DNA of 64,000 nt from Deroplatys truncata. Its lineage: Eukaryota > Arthropoda > Insecta > Mantodea > Mantidae. The number at the start of each line of letters is the position of its first letter. The stretch's first letter is position 1. Of this stretch, positions 34,498-46,370 are shown in pieces. The notes beneath the pieces were generated by a model. It did not search any database. It had not been told where the DNA came from and saw only the letters and a program-made list of their open reading frames with translations. The position numbers were made by a program, and so were the translations under genes. The stretch spans positions 104,582,350 to 104,646,349 of the forward strand of contig CM060979.1 in assembly GCA_030765065.1 (NCBI GenBank), given 5' to 3'.

Positions 34498-35023
34498 AAC
34501 AGAAACACTTGTCCTATTAACACTGTTGAAATATTTATAGTTACATTAGCATACATTCATTTAAAAACACTGCCACTGAAATATTACATATTATTTACGC
34601 TTATCTTGCGTATAGCATAATTTCGTTGTAAATTCAGCTACTCGTTTTACATTAAATCACATGCAGCTATTCTTACTTTATCTCAGTTTCTGCTAAGTTC
34701 TCCCTTTACCTCCTTCCCCTTTTCTTTCTCTCTTCCATTGTTTCTATCATTGGCCCATTTTCAACAAGTCTATTGGAAAACTGTTTCAGAAATAGAAAGT
34801 AATGTTTCTTTTCCTGGGCTAGCACAACAATTAAAAGTATAATAATTAACTAAACACACAAGGTTTTAATTTAAGAAATTCTCAATCTAAATAACTTTTA
34901 GCTTTAATTTAATACGCTTAAAAGCCACAAAGTTTAAAACCATATTAATTGCATTTTAGGTTTTCCCCCAAATCTCTTTGACATTTCTAATGACATTCCT
35001 GAATTTCTATATTCAGTTTTACT
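34498..35023. other. unassigned DNA
   Basis: AT-rich. Nothing recognised. Confidence 0.4.
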
Positions 35024-35700
35024 TTCTCTACCTCTAGTTGATAGAAGAAGTATTTGCTGTATTAAAAAAGAAATAAAAAAAATAAAAAAGGAGTTTTAGA
35101 GAAATGTGCGTGTACAAGTGCATGTGTGTGCACGCGCGCACACACATCTCTTTGTGGCGTTTAACGCCCGTTCTTACTTCATAAGGCACCATAGATGATG
35201 AAAATTATGATGCATAAAATGAAATGATTATTATTGGGAAAGGAAATTTAGGAAGGAAACCTTCTAAGCTTACGATGAATGTGTGAGTAATTAGCGATCG
35301 AAAAAATTAGTAATCGAAAAAAATATCACATTTCATATTTAAATAATAGTGTTTAAGCACGCCAGAAGAATATTTTTGAAAAACTCCCCATCCCACACTA
35401 CCCGCTACATGAAAAATAACGGCTCTAACGGTTTTGATTAAAGCGCCGTATGCTTATGGTATTTGCATGACTAATAAAAGGCATATCTTAAATGTTCTGC
35501 AAGATTGTGAAGTTCTCTTCATTCAGACTGAATATTTGTACACTTATGTATAAGTAGGAAAACACCTGAGTTAAAAAAGCCTCTTCAGGGAAACTTTAGA
35601 GCTCATTAAAACATACAACATGTGTAAAATAATTAACTTTACGATTAACATTTAAGATTGCAAAATTTGTAATAATATACGATTCCTTAGAAGAAGCAAA
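35024..35700 (-). repeat. RepA copy, diverged, split by RepB
   Basis: Reverse orientation. It starts TTTTACTTTCTCTACCTC. The GT/CG core at 35,105-35,150 is followed by a different repeat (RepB). RepA sequence resumes near 35,340 with the 'ccccatcccacactaccc' and 'aacggctctaacggttttgat' segments. Confidence 0.65.
35152..35265 (+). repeat. RepB fragment
   Basis: 'gtttaacgcccgttcttactt...gggaaaggaaatttaggaagg' matches 63,251-63,350 in order and wording. It lies inside a RepA copy. Confidence 0.65.
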
Positions 35701-36082
35701 GTATTAACAATGTAATAGATAGTAGGAAAATTATTCGTTTAAAGTAAAAGTCACTTAATACTATACCGTTTATTTAATTAAGAGTAATGAGATATTGCGA
35801 TACATTTCTCATACTAGGTATTTTTCCTATTTGCAATCACACAAGTTTGTTGCATACAGAAGAAACCCTTTTACTGTCCACTGATGGGCTGGAACAAACC
35901 TTAAAATCTAGAATATCATTGGTTTCACCTTCTGTCGCCTCCCTGAAATAAGGAATTGATTGTCCAGACCGCTGCCTATACTGAGAGCTGCGGACATATA
36001 TATGTTTGTTTTCACCACTAATTGCTCTGCCGTCTCTCTATATTAGCTCCTAGTAATTCCAATCAACTACAATTATGAAAAT
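35701..36082. other. unassigned DNA
   Basis: Nothing recognised. Confidence 0.4.
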
Positions 36083-36085
36083 TAA

Positions 36086-37600
36086 GGATCAGTATTATAA
36101 ACGAAGTTTAAACCCTCAGTTAGGTCTAAGCTTTAGATTTTAGTTTTACTAAACTTTAAACTTTAGATTTACTTAATTAAATGCATCCTCCGTTTAACCA
36201 CAGTTTAATGCTTTGTTGTAAAATGGGGGTTCCAACTGTAAATTATACAGGTATTTAAAGAATTGCTGAGTGATAATAAACTTTCTCGGATAACTGAAAG
36301 ACTCAGAGTCCCAGAATTTCCCTAAATAGACCTCATTACTTTCAGATGAGGAATGACCTTTCAGATTTGAACTTACGAAAGACAGACCTAACCTCATCTG
36401 GTCAAATTCGAAACCAGATACAGCAACGACAATATATGAATGTAAAACCATGTATTTTATTATTGGCTTTCTATTAAAATAAGACAAGCGCAAATATTAA
36501 TCGTAAATATAAAAAATATGGACCACACAATGAAATTGACCCAAGCATCACGTAAACACAATGTACATTAAACTTTTATAAACATTTGCCTGTCGCGTAA
36601 TCTCTTATATGCACATCTACGAGCGATATAATCCTGTGTATGTTAGTCACTCGGACTCGCTATACACACACATGACACACAGGCATCTCCATAATTATTT
36701 TATTGTATAACAAAAATATACATATTGTATGACATAAACTAATACCGTAGGTAACGTATTTTAATGCATTTAGCACATTTATTTGCACTTCTGCCCATTA
36801 TAAACAAGTTACGTACACGCATCCCAAACGAGGCATTATGCTTTGCTTCCGCTGCCAACATTGGCGATCCGAGCATAGGGATGGGTACGGAGGGCTACCA
36901 ACAACTGGGAGGCCCTAAGCTGCAAAGCGTAGTCCAGGGTTGAGGGACTTAAGTCGCAAAGCGTAGGTTAGGGATGTTTTTTATAAGTAGAAGAGTGAAG
37001 GGCGACGATAGGCCGTAGCCGTAGGATCTGTGAAACTTTAACCCCAATGATCCAGGATTGCTGACGAAATTGATTTAGCGACCTTTTGCCAATTCTTTTA
37101 GCGGCTCTTACTACCTTCCATCTCAAAATGCCAGCTTCTACATAACTGCTTTCACTAAAAAGAGTAGGCGGGTGAGTTAGATGATTTGGTTCCAGAAACA
37201 TCTAGTGTTTAACTCCACTGTTTCTGGATTATTGTGGATGCACCTTGTCCTCGATTTCATAAGTTTTTGTAAGCAAATATTAACTGACAAATACGGGAGT
37301 GCAACTCCCATTAGAATATATTCCATTTCGAACAACGTTTAATATCTCCCTATTAGCTGAAAACTTTTTCACATTCTTCGCTGTCCTTTGCTTCATTTTC
37401 GCTTTGTTAACATAAACAAATATCATCTATGGTCTCTTTTTACAAATTTTTCAAGCTGGCAGCAGCATTTAGTTGAATAGCCTTCATGTATACCATCAGC
37501 AATTAACTGCATTTAAATTAATTTACCAGAAGGGACCTACAGTTAAACTTTTGGTTCGATTTAAATAAACCCAGTATAATTTGGTTTATAATATCGGGTC
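36086..37600. mobile_element. candidate PIF/Harbinger-type TIR element
   Basis: The left end GGATCAGTATTATAAACGAA and the right end (inverse) GACCCGATATTATAAACCAA share TATTATAAAC at equal distance from the edge. TAA (36,083-36,085 and 37,601-37,603) flanks both, as expected for the 3-bp TWA target of Harbinger elements. The interior has two minus-strand open frames (36,194-36,493; 36,968-37,201) in which I recognise no Harbinger nuclease or Myb domain, so it is probably non-autonomous. The TIR match is short and partly mismatched. Confidence 0.45.
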
Positions 37601-37603
37601 TAA

Positions 37604-38340
37604 AGAGATTTAAACTTACCCGGAAATATTAATTTGATTTTTAATTATGCAATGCATTTTATCAATATAGAAAACTGAGAAAGACTGCATTCTATACATA
37701 AACCTTAAAACATGCACTAAATATATATTAACATCAAAATATTCATCAACATAAATAAACATTCATTAGTCGGTTTAATAGATAGACTGGATCTTCTTGT
37801 TCGATTCAAACATCCCGATAAATTCTTAAGGTGATTTCAAATACTCTAGAATCGTATTTCAAAGGCAACTTGCGTTAATTTCCAGGCTTTATGACTAACT
37901 ACTACTAGGTTCAATTTATATTTTAATATAAATGTCGTGTTAGACACTATGTTGGAAAGTTGAATCAGCTTTTAAAAGTATAATGTCTTGGCTGGGGCTC
38001 AAACTCCGTGATATTTGATTCTTCGTGTCAAAGTTTTTTTTCAGTCCGATCTTTCTTTTAAGGTTAGTTACGAAAAAACTGTTAACGATTCTAGCGTCCT
38101 TGAAAGACAAGCAGGTAAGCTATAAGTGTCACCATATGCATTGTGTATATGGTCCAATAGTAGATATTGAATGCTTTAGCAGATTTAACATTTAATCCCT
38201 TCCTGATAGCCTATCCCTAGGCTGAGCGATCTCAAGCTATCGCCTTTAGTGCAGATCGTCCCGTTATACACCTAAGCGATAAGGTTGCCTGCACATCAGG
38301 GATTTAGAATGAAACAGTTCTCAAAGCTTTTTACTACTAT
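37604..38340. other. unassigned DNA
   Basis: Nothing recognised. Confidence 0.4.
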
Positions 38341-38354
38341 AGGTAACCGAACTG

Positions 38355-38736
38355 GCGGCGCCGAGTGGTTAGACCGCTCGCCTCCCACCGAGGCGGACCG
38401 GGTTCAATCCCAGGGACCTGCATGTGGGATTTGTGGTGAACGAAGCGGCGTCTGGGCGGGTTTTCTCCGGGATCTCCGTTTTCCCCCGCCATTCATTCCA
38501 CCAACTGCTCCATCATCACCTTTCCTTTCACCCATTTCACCAACATTTCGCTTCATCTACTTCCTTCATCCCATACCAGGCATCGGGCTGATCACCCATC
38601 CTGGATGTTCTGTCTGATCCATGAGTGTCTGCTGCTCGACGGGCCTCTGACCCCAGGCACCCGCCTGTAAGTCCTGGGGGGTGTAAGTCCTACATAAGAG
38701 GAGGGTAAACAGATAATGAATGAATGAATGAATGAA
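38355..38736 (+). repeat. full-length tRNA-headed SINE with 14-bp TSD
   Basis: The head has GCCGAGTGGTTAGACCGCTCG and GGGTTCAATCCC, resembling a class II (long variable arm, Leu/Ser-type) tRNA. The GC-rich body ends in a (TGAA)n tail. The perfect 14-bp direct repeat AGGTAACCGAACTG occurs at 38,341-38,354 and 38,737-38,750. The duplication is intact, so the insertion is fairly recent. The plus-strand open frame across it is incidental. Confidence 0.95.
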
Positions 38737-38750
38737 AGGTAACCGAACTG

Positions 38751-39239
38751 ACTGCTAAGTATTGTAGTTATGATTCAAGACACCATTGACAAGCCATATA
38801 CATAGTTAAGTTGGTTTTAAAGAAAACTGGTTTATATATACTAGAATACGAAAACGGAGTTATTAAAGAACATGGCAAGGGTTTGACTGACAATGAGAAT
38901 ACCATGGAGGAGAACATAGTTTTTTCGTTGAGGTTACTTGTAGCGGTTCTGTGGTGCTAGGCTAGAGCCTGACAAATCCTAGTTTAGGCCTGCCTATAAC
39001 ATATTCGTGATTGTGTTTATGCACGGCAACGATTGCCGACCTTGTAACCTTCATTCACATGCGTCACTCAGCAACACCAAAGAGTCCTATTGGTAGCCGG
39101 AGAAGACTAGTGACCAGCCGACCTGCGCCAAACTGCTACCAACAGTTGCATGACAAGCATCAAGTGCATCTCTTCCATGCCTGCCATAATGGAAACAGTG
39201 AAGCAAAATGTAATCAATGGTGTTTACATTACGGGAAGC
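38751..39239. other. possible 5' part of the hAT element
   Basis: No TIR identified. Short open frames have no recognisable domain. Confidence 0.35.
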
Positions 39240-41464
39240 GGAGAAGGAAGAAGTAAGGTTTGGACATGTTTTAAGGTTGTTGTTACTGCTGAGGGGGGAA
39301 CAAAAAGTGCAGTGTACGAAGTGTGAAAGTATTCTATCGTTCAAATCAGATACATCCAGTTTACTTAGACACAAATGCTCCATACCACAAATTCAAGAAC
39401 AAGAAATTACGAAGGAAGATAGGGAAAAAATCACGGAATGCTGTGTACAAAAGTGTGCTCGTGATACACGCCCTTTCGAAGCAATAGGCTGTTCGGGCTT
39501 TAAGGATCTATGCCAAGAACTCATTAGAATGTACAGAGACATAAATGTTAATAGAATACTGCCACATCCACTACATATGAGGGAGAAAGCAATTCGCTTA
39601 ATACGTGACATATTCCCTATCCTGCACCAAGCAGCTAAAATAGGCAGCTTGCTTGCACAACTGATATGTGGAGTGACAACTAGACAAGGGTTGCTTACAC
39701 CACAATTACAGGTCATATTTCAGAGGAATAGCTTCTTCAATTTTGTGTCATGTTAACAACAAAAGTTCTTCATGATGTAGAGACTGACAACGATATAAAA
39801 TGTGAAACTGAGGACAGATTAATGGCTCTGGGATTTTCCTTAGATTATGAAGATCGATTTTGTGTCTGACCAAGGCAGAAATATACGAGGGCTGTCTAGA
39901 AAGTAACCTCGTTTTGAAATAAACATGAATCCGGCATAAATTCAAAAGCTTGATTATATACATCTGAAAATTACAGCTTTTCTCTATTTTTCTAATTAGT
40001 TTCCAAACAGATTTAAACATTTGTCATATCTTTTCACAATCATTGAAATACCCTCTGCATAAAATTCTGCCGCCTGTGAATTAAGCTAACCTGTCACGGC
40101 GTTTTGAAGCTCTTCGTCATTGCCAAAGCACTGAGCTGCAAGCCACTTTTTCATGTACGGGAACAGATGGAAGTCACTAGGGGCCAAGTCCGGGCTATAC
40201 GGGGGATGGTAAAAAACGTTTCATTTGAACTTCGCCAAAAGTTCAGTTGTGTTGTTTACTGTGTGAGGACGAGCGTTGTCGTGCAAAAATGCAACACCAG
40301 ATGTCAGAAGACCACGACGCTTGTTTTGGATTGCTCTTCTTAGGCACTTCACACTTGGCGGGATTTATTAGGTTACAACTAGCAAACATGCGACAGTACG
40401 ATGCTCCACCTTGCACAGCTAGAAGCGTACTGAGCCACTGAGCACATTGATGTCGAAATGGCGGCGCTAACCCCGTTACTTCTGGTGCTATGCATGAACG
40501 GAAGTTACTTTCTGGACAGCCCTCGTAGAAAAGCACTTCATGTCTATAAATAAATACTGTGCGCCACTCACAATTTAAATAATGTGTTAAGGAATAGACT
40601 ACCTTTAAGGAGGATTATATAACAAAGGAGTTACACATAATATCGACATGTGTGACTGTATCCAAAGAGATAACAGTGTATATGAAACGGTCAGGATTAG
40701 TAGATAAGTTTTCCAAAACATTATTACAGGAGTGTGATGTGCGCTGGAATTGCATATTGCCAATCTTAGTCCCTGTATGATCAAGATGAAGACGTGAGAC
40801 AGGTACTACCGCAGATGAATGCTGATCACAGAATGGCAGAGCATAATAGAGATTTTGTCCCCTTTTAAAGAGGCGTCAGAGAAGCTGGAGGCGGAAGATG
40901 TTCCAACTGTACAATTGGCGCTGCTTTGGAAGTGTGAATGATGAAATACACACCGCAAGATGCAGATTCCGAGGAAATGAAACAAGTTAAACAACAAGCT
41001 AAGGACTTCCTTGAAAATAAACTTCACATATACCCAATTCATCACTTGTGGCCATGTTTTTATGGCCTTGTTTCAGGCACCTTGTAATGTTGTCCGATGG
41101 AGGAAGAAAAGCCGCCGTGAACTAGCAAGATCAAGTTTCAGAGTGTCTCAATCTCGTGCTTGTTTACACGACTAGTCTCCCCTCAAAAGAGAACGATTTG
41201 CAGATTGGAGACACAAGGATAATCAATTCGACGAAATATTGTTTTGTATCAGATAATGATAAAGATATATTAACACGGTGGAAAGATCATGCAGGTACGT
41301 TACCTCAACCTTCCTCACTGGCAAAGGAGGTGTTATGTATTTCTACCACAGGCGCCCCTAGTGAGCGTTCTTTCAGTTGTCTCATTACTAATGAAAGGAG
41401 GAGTAATTTGTCACCTGTTGTAAATGAAGTTGTAAAAATTAACAGCCTCACGAAGACGTCTTAA
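39240..41464 (+). pseudogene. hAT transposase (ZBED1-like), split by a mariner
   Basis: A BED zinc finger (VQCTKCESILSFKSDTSSLL then RHKC, 39,310-39,380) is followed by the hAT DNA-binding region (CARDTRPFEAIGCSGFKDLC, ~39,455). Next come the RNase H-like part 'NFVSCTKVFHDVE' and VSDQGRNI (~39,870), where a mariner is inserted. After it the order resumes with 'CATHNLNNVL', 'MKRSGL..KFSKTLLQECDVRWN', a degraded helical region, and the C-terminal dimerisation region ILTRWKDHAGTLPQPSSLAK plus GAPSERSFS (41,156-41,461). Several frameshifts and stops besides the insertion make it inactive. Element ends were not found. Confidence 0.9.
39886..40525 (-). mobile_element. mariner element, internally deleted, inserted in hAT
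   Basis: TIRs CGAGGGCTGTCTAGAAAGTA and its inverse TACTTTCTGGACAGCCCTCG are flanked by TA (39,884-39,885; 40,526-40,527). The minus strand codes for GVAFLHDNARPHT and YHPPYSPDLAPSDFHLFPYM, so the second and third catalytic Asp of the DDD triad are retained. The N-terminal half is largely missing (640 bp in all) and stops interrupt the rest. It is a different lineage from the mariner at 19.7 kb, judged by TIR and residues. Confidence 0.94.
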
Positions 41465-41921
41465 ATGGATAGTTCTAATTTTCTTTTTTCTTCATGAGTT
41501 TAGAGGGTTGCTATTTATTTATATATTGGTATTACTAAGATATAAATGCAGATGTAATTAATCCATGATAACAATAGAAATTTAAGGTACATTGTTCTTT
41601 ACGAGAAAAGGCTTACCTTATAATTTCATATAACACTTAGAAAGCTATAATTTAAGTTCCGAAGATAACTGTTATGAATAAATACAATATGAAATACAAT
41701 ATGAGTGTATCTATAGAAGATACTGATATTCGTATGACTTAAATGTTTCTCCACCATTTTGTTTCATTTCGTTTCGTTTCATTTAATTTATTTCATTTCT
41801 TTAAAATGTTAAACATGTTTGTACTGTGCTGAGTATGATACATTATACAGGAAAATAAAGTAAATAATATAAATATTAATTGTGACTTCGGTGATCCAAT
41901 AGGCTATAAACATATATTGCT
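41465..41921. other. unassigned DNA
   Basis: AT-rich, with T-rich TTTCRTTTC repeats near 41,760-41,800. Nothing else. Confidence 0.4.
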
Positions 41922-41925
41922 TTAA

Positions 41926-42870
41926 GGGGACAAGGTACTCTGAAATGGACAAAAAGCACATTTTTTGTTTCAGATACTAATAAAATCTCCATTATATTCA
42001 GTTTCAGAAAAGATATACTTTTGGGGGTTAAGAGGTTTTTAAGACATTTAAATACAATTTAAATGCTAACCCGCATTCCTTTAAAGCTGTCATGCAACGC
42101 CCCCTTTTAGAACATTTTTGTATCTTTCAACAACGAACGACTGTAGCATGCCCAGCGAGCAATTCAACAATTAACAAAAGGGGCTAAGAGCAAGAGAAGG
42201 CAATCAGAAAAGATGAAACAATCCAGGAATGAAGGTGCAGATGATTATGATCCTGGAATGTACTGAAGTGCGTCAGAATTTTAATGTTCAAACTTTAAAT
42301 TCAGTTTTCTCAAAACAACATTTTTGGATACTTATGTACCTTTTTCTTAGAAAGTATGGAAGGTAAAGAGCTGAAATTTTCAGTAAATGTATACAACACA
42401 CAGTTAAACGTTCTGAAACATAATCATAATTTTATAATGTATATTAGTAATATTAAGAAAGCAACAACTTTTCAAATTTTCCACATTTTTACTTTTTAAC
42501 TTTGCAAACAATTTGTTTTTCAATTTTTAGTGAACTGATATACATAAATAAACAATTGAGGTTCAGAAGATAGCGGATTATATTAAAAACAAGTATACAA
42601 AAATGTGATTCTGTATTTGCGTAGTATCAGAGAAAAATGTACATCAATTCATATGTTTTAAGAGTAAAGTTTACTATTTTCTGCTGAACGAAATAATTTT
42701 TATGGACTCAGCTACATAAATTATCAATGCAAAACACCACTTGATATAACTGTCATGATGTTTAGGATAATTCATAAAAAATTCAGGAAAAACCATTGAG
42801 AACTTTAAGAGCAGTCGTAATTTAACACACTTAAGGTGTAATTTCCATCTGTTCAGACTACCTTGTCCCC
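41926..42870. mobile_element. TTAA-flanked TIR element (piggyBac-type, non-coding)
   Basis: The left end GGGGACAAGGTACTCTGAA and the right end (inverse) GGGGACAAGGTAGTCTGAA match at all but one base, and TTAA abuts both (41,922-41,925; 42,871-42,874). TTAA targeting is the hallmark of piggyBac. The usual piggyBac terminus begins CCC, so assignment rests on the target site. The 945-bp interior is AT-rich with no transposase frame, i.e. a MITE-like derivative. Confidence 0.8.
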
Positions 42871-42874
42871 TTAA

Positions 42875-43059
42875 TCAGGAAAATAACATGCAATTAAGAA
42901 ATAAATAGTAAACAAACCTAGGTTCCGAACCACTGTTTAGGCCGTATAAACAGACGTATACTAATGCAACTATGAGCACTCAGGTGCGTGGATTAGTTTT
43001 GTAATACGTGGGGTAAATGGATCACGTAACCTTTACGTCCGCGAGCTTTCTGCTTTGCC
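42875..43059. other. unassigned DNA
   Basis: Nothing recognised. Confidence 0.4.
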
Positions 43060-43340
43060 GGTGTTTGGCTGCTAGTATGACTAAACAGTTAAGGCTTGTA
43101 TGGTTCACGCATGGACTGAACCTGATAAGCCCGGGTTCAACAGGCCAGTTCCGATAAGGGCTGGTTCTCAGCGCTGCCTCTGAGCCCAATCTGCTGGTTG
43201 GCAGTTATGGCCAGGCCTAAACGAGGATTTGCTAGGTTCTATGCCACGCAGTCTGGTGAGGGAGATAATTCTTGGAAACGAATGGACTTTGACCGGCTCA
43301 GGTAGAGAGGATGGGAGTGTGAACAGGAGAGAAATAAAAC
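43060..43340 (+). repeat. SINE-like repeat with degenerate tRNA head
   Basis: A GC-richer block with a B-box-like GGGTTCAAC at 43,133 and a body 'ggccaggcctaaacgaggatttgctagg...ggagataattcttgg', the build of an insect SINE. It ends near an AAATAAAAC stretch. No TSD was confirmed. Confidence 0.5.
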
Positions 43341-44289
43341 ATATTTTCTCCTTCGCTTTATGCGATAATCCACACGAAAATACTTAACACTTTGTTGCTT
43401 TCCGACTTCTCTTCATACACGATCTGACATCTGAATCCACCCACAGTTTGTGCATGCTATAAACTGTTTTCCCTTCTTAAATTCCATTTTCCCATAATGT
43501 AACGTTATCAATGAATACTTTAATACTGATTTCTGCTCGCGCATTTTTGACGCCGTGTGACGCAACCTCCCCTGGCAACTGATCGAAACGAAGTTCCGAT
43601 GAAATCCTGCCCTGCTCATAGATAAATTATTATTTCACACCCCTTTTCTATTTTAGCCCAACCCTTTCTCTACGCACGTGATTTCTCTAAGCTCCTATTT
43701 GCTGCCTCGTAACTTTCTCTTTTGTACTATTGGCTATAAAAATGTATGTTCGACTCGTCTAGCATCTAACATTACTCGATTATTAATCTTCAGTGCATTC
43801 TGTTCTCGCCTGAGTGCCTGGGCATTTCCAAGTATTGTCTGCCGTCGCTGCATCCTGACTTAGGACTTTCCCGCACATACAGATTTATGTTGTGTATTAA
43901 AATGTTCTTAATGACCTACCCTTGTGGTTACTGTTGAAGCTGGTTAACTTTACACGCTTTCAGCGCCCTCCTCTAGTTGTAGAATTCCTTTGGTACATAT
44001 GTTTTACAGTTTCTTTAATTTTATTCATATTTATTCACGTATTTCGTGCATTCTGTTCTCTTTCCTTATTTGTAATCTTCTATTTTATACTCCCCTTTCT
44101 CTCCCCTTACTTGTTACTTGATTTTTGGTTAGTATTTTATTTGTTTATTACTTGTCTTTCAGTTATGTATATCGCCTCCGTTACTTTATTCCACTCATTA
44201 TTCCTTTGAGTATAGTTATTGTGTTTATTTCTCGCTCGGCGGATGTTACAAATCTATACTGCAGTAGAGAATAAGAATCCTGATTTGTT
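43341..44289. other. unassigned DNA
   Basis: T-rich plus strand. The open frame at 43,922-44,209 is hydrophobic only because of T-richness and is not called. Confidence 0.45.
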
Positions 44290-44412
44290 ACGTTAACATG
44301 ACTTTCTCTACTAACTGTTTAATAAAATATACTCACAAACATTTATTATTATAGCTACTTCTTGTTAATCCAAATAAACTCTTAATTCACATTTACACGT
44401 TTCGTTGTGTCA
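44290..44412 (+). repeat. RepA 5' fragment
   Basis: Contains ACATGACTTTCTCTACTAAC and 'gttaatccaaataaactctt...catttcgttgtg'-like sequence that aligns with the first ~120 bp of the copy at 46.5 kb. Confidence 0.65.
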
Positions 44413-44903
44413 GTTTTTTAAAGTGCATATCGCTATGTGATGGCTTTGAAATTCTATGTTCTTAGCATCATTGCTACCAGAGGGGGGAAAAGAAAGAAAA
44501 GAATAACGACTTCCCATTTCAGAAAATTTGAGAGGGTTATTGCTGCCCCCTGTATGAGACCCAAACTTGAAGTTGTTTATTGTTGCTGTTTGCACCAGTA
44601 TTGCGGGAGATATGTTTCTTGGAGTGTTCGCCCCACGTATGTTACAAACTTTCCGGTGGCCTTCGTCCCACGTTCACTTTTCCGGTGGTCTTCGCCCCCA
44701 TGTTTAAAAATCAACTTTGTATTTTTAAACGTTTATTTAAATATTATATATGTATGCCTCGACTGCGTCAGTAATAATTTTCAGAAACACGTATCTCTTA
44801 GCAGGGGTAGTACGGCTAAAGAACAATGCTTACTTTTTTTTTATTGTACTTTGGTTTTATTAATCCTTCACACGAGTAAATAACACTTCACTGATGTATC
44901 CTA
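44413..44903. other. unassigned DNA
   Basis: Includes a GC-richer stretch with two 'tttccggtgg(c/t)cttcg(t/c)ccc' copies near 44,650-44,700. The open frame at 44,437-44,883 has no recognisable domain. Confidence 0.4.
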
Positions 44904-45345
44904 CTGTAGAGCTGTGAGATTTTTGTTAATTACATATTTTAACACGTAAACTTTATTTTATTCTCACCGCAAATAACCTTTCATGTCTCACATTGAACCT
45001 TATCTTACCGATCGGGTACGCAATCTTGTAGCGTCTGCTTGGGTATGCTATCTTGTAACGTCTGCCGTCTGAATTTGAAAATTTCCTCTATATCAAGTCT
45101 CTGATTGGCTAATCCTACTCCAATAGAATACTTTTATTTAACGTAAACTTTTTCTAGTTGTTGATTGGCTATTTATAAACTGTTTTAAATATTACATTAT
45201 TGTTTCAGGAATTATTAGTAGCATTATTAAACTTTCTAAATTATTGTTGTCTCAAGGTTACCTCATTGTTAGCAACTTTTGGCTTCTACTTTATAATTCA
45301 GTTTGCTACGAAATGTAGTTTACTTCTATTCTCACAGCTCCTACA
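44904..45345. mobile_element. possible short TIR element (~440 bp)
   Basis: CTGTAGAGCTGTGAGA (44,904-44,919) and TCTCACAGCTCCTACA (45,330-45,345) are inverted apart from one base gap. The interior is AT-rich and contains two copies of 'gattggct'. No target duplication is evident. Confidence 0.35.
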
Positions 45346-45517
45346 TTGTTAAATTACGTAATACATTCACATAACATCATTATACATGTACATAATAATA
45401 TAAACATAATACAATGACTGTTGCATACATTTTATATATTATTACATACACATATTGCTTTAAGGCGGGCTGTTATTATATTTGATATTACTTAATAATT
45501 AGACTCATCTTATTTAA

Positions 45518-46091
45518 GTGTTAAAAATACTGCCTCAAAGTATAAGTACGTATTTGAAAATTCAAACCAATAACAATAATATCTCGAAAATGTTTAACTC
45601 TAAAAAAAATATTTGACATAAATTGTGTGTTTAACGAAATCTGCATTTTTTGAGTAGAAAGACTTTGTCTATCTCTTATGGTTTACCAATTATACAAAAG
45701 CCATTCAATGAAAAGGTATTCCCAGAAGTTTAAAAATATACAGTTCATTTCTCATGAAAATATCTTAAACATGGTGTATTAATCACAATCGTTAAACTAT
45801 ATTTGAGAAAATAACAATTTTCCATGTACAGGGTACTTTGGGGTGGGAAAAGTTTTATTCAACATGCTGAACTTAAATACTAAGCTTGGCATTCAACCGA
45901 CTTTTCGTTTTTAAGTTATGCTGTTCACACATAAACACACACATGCGCGCGCGGACCTTCTTTTAAACATGTTTCTTTTTTTTATTCAGGGAACCGCAAA
46001 ACGTGTATTTCCGGTGAAATCTTGGTATCTAAGTTTTTGGTGTAATGCAATACCTTCTCTACTTACTGTAGGTAACTAGCAGAGAAGGTAA
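45518..46091 (+). repeat. RepA copy, 5'-truncated
   Basis: Starts in the middle of the unit ('aagtataagtacgta...tcaaaccaataacaa') and ends with 'actagcagagaaggtaaaata'. The CA core is reduced (ACACACACATGCGCGCG). Confidence 0.8.
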
Positions 46092-46370
46092 AATACAGCC
46101 AAGCAAATAATATAATTAGAGAAGCTCAACAGGAATCATGAAATAAACTCATAAGGGAAACAGAGAATAACACTCGTGATAGACAAGACTTTTCATATAA
46201 AATTACTAAACATGTGAATAAATTGGAAACGGATATAGTAATAATAAACATTATTAATAAATAAAATAAATAAAACACAATATAAAACATTGTGATATGA
46301 TGAGAAGGAAGAAAAATAAAGGAACGCTGATGAAGAATAAGAAGGCATTGAAACCCATGGGATTATTTTC
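46092..46370. other. AT-rich spacer, possibly LINE-derived
   Basis: Adenine-rich, with no convincing protein match. It may be the eroded upstream part of the LINE that follows. Confidence 0.35.

Noticed and set aside
43922-44209. Possible membrane protein
   Set aside because: Hydrophobicity is due to T-rich codons; no signal peptide logic, no family match and no splice context.
44640-45450. Another LTR with a tRNA-Lys-like GCCCCACGT next to TGTTACAAA
   Set aside because: The primer-site match is only about nine bases, no second LTR was found and no target duplication is visible.
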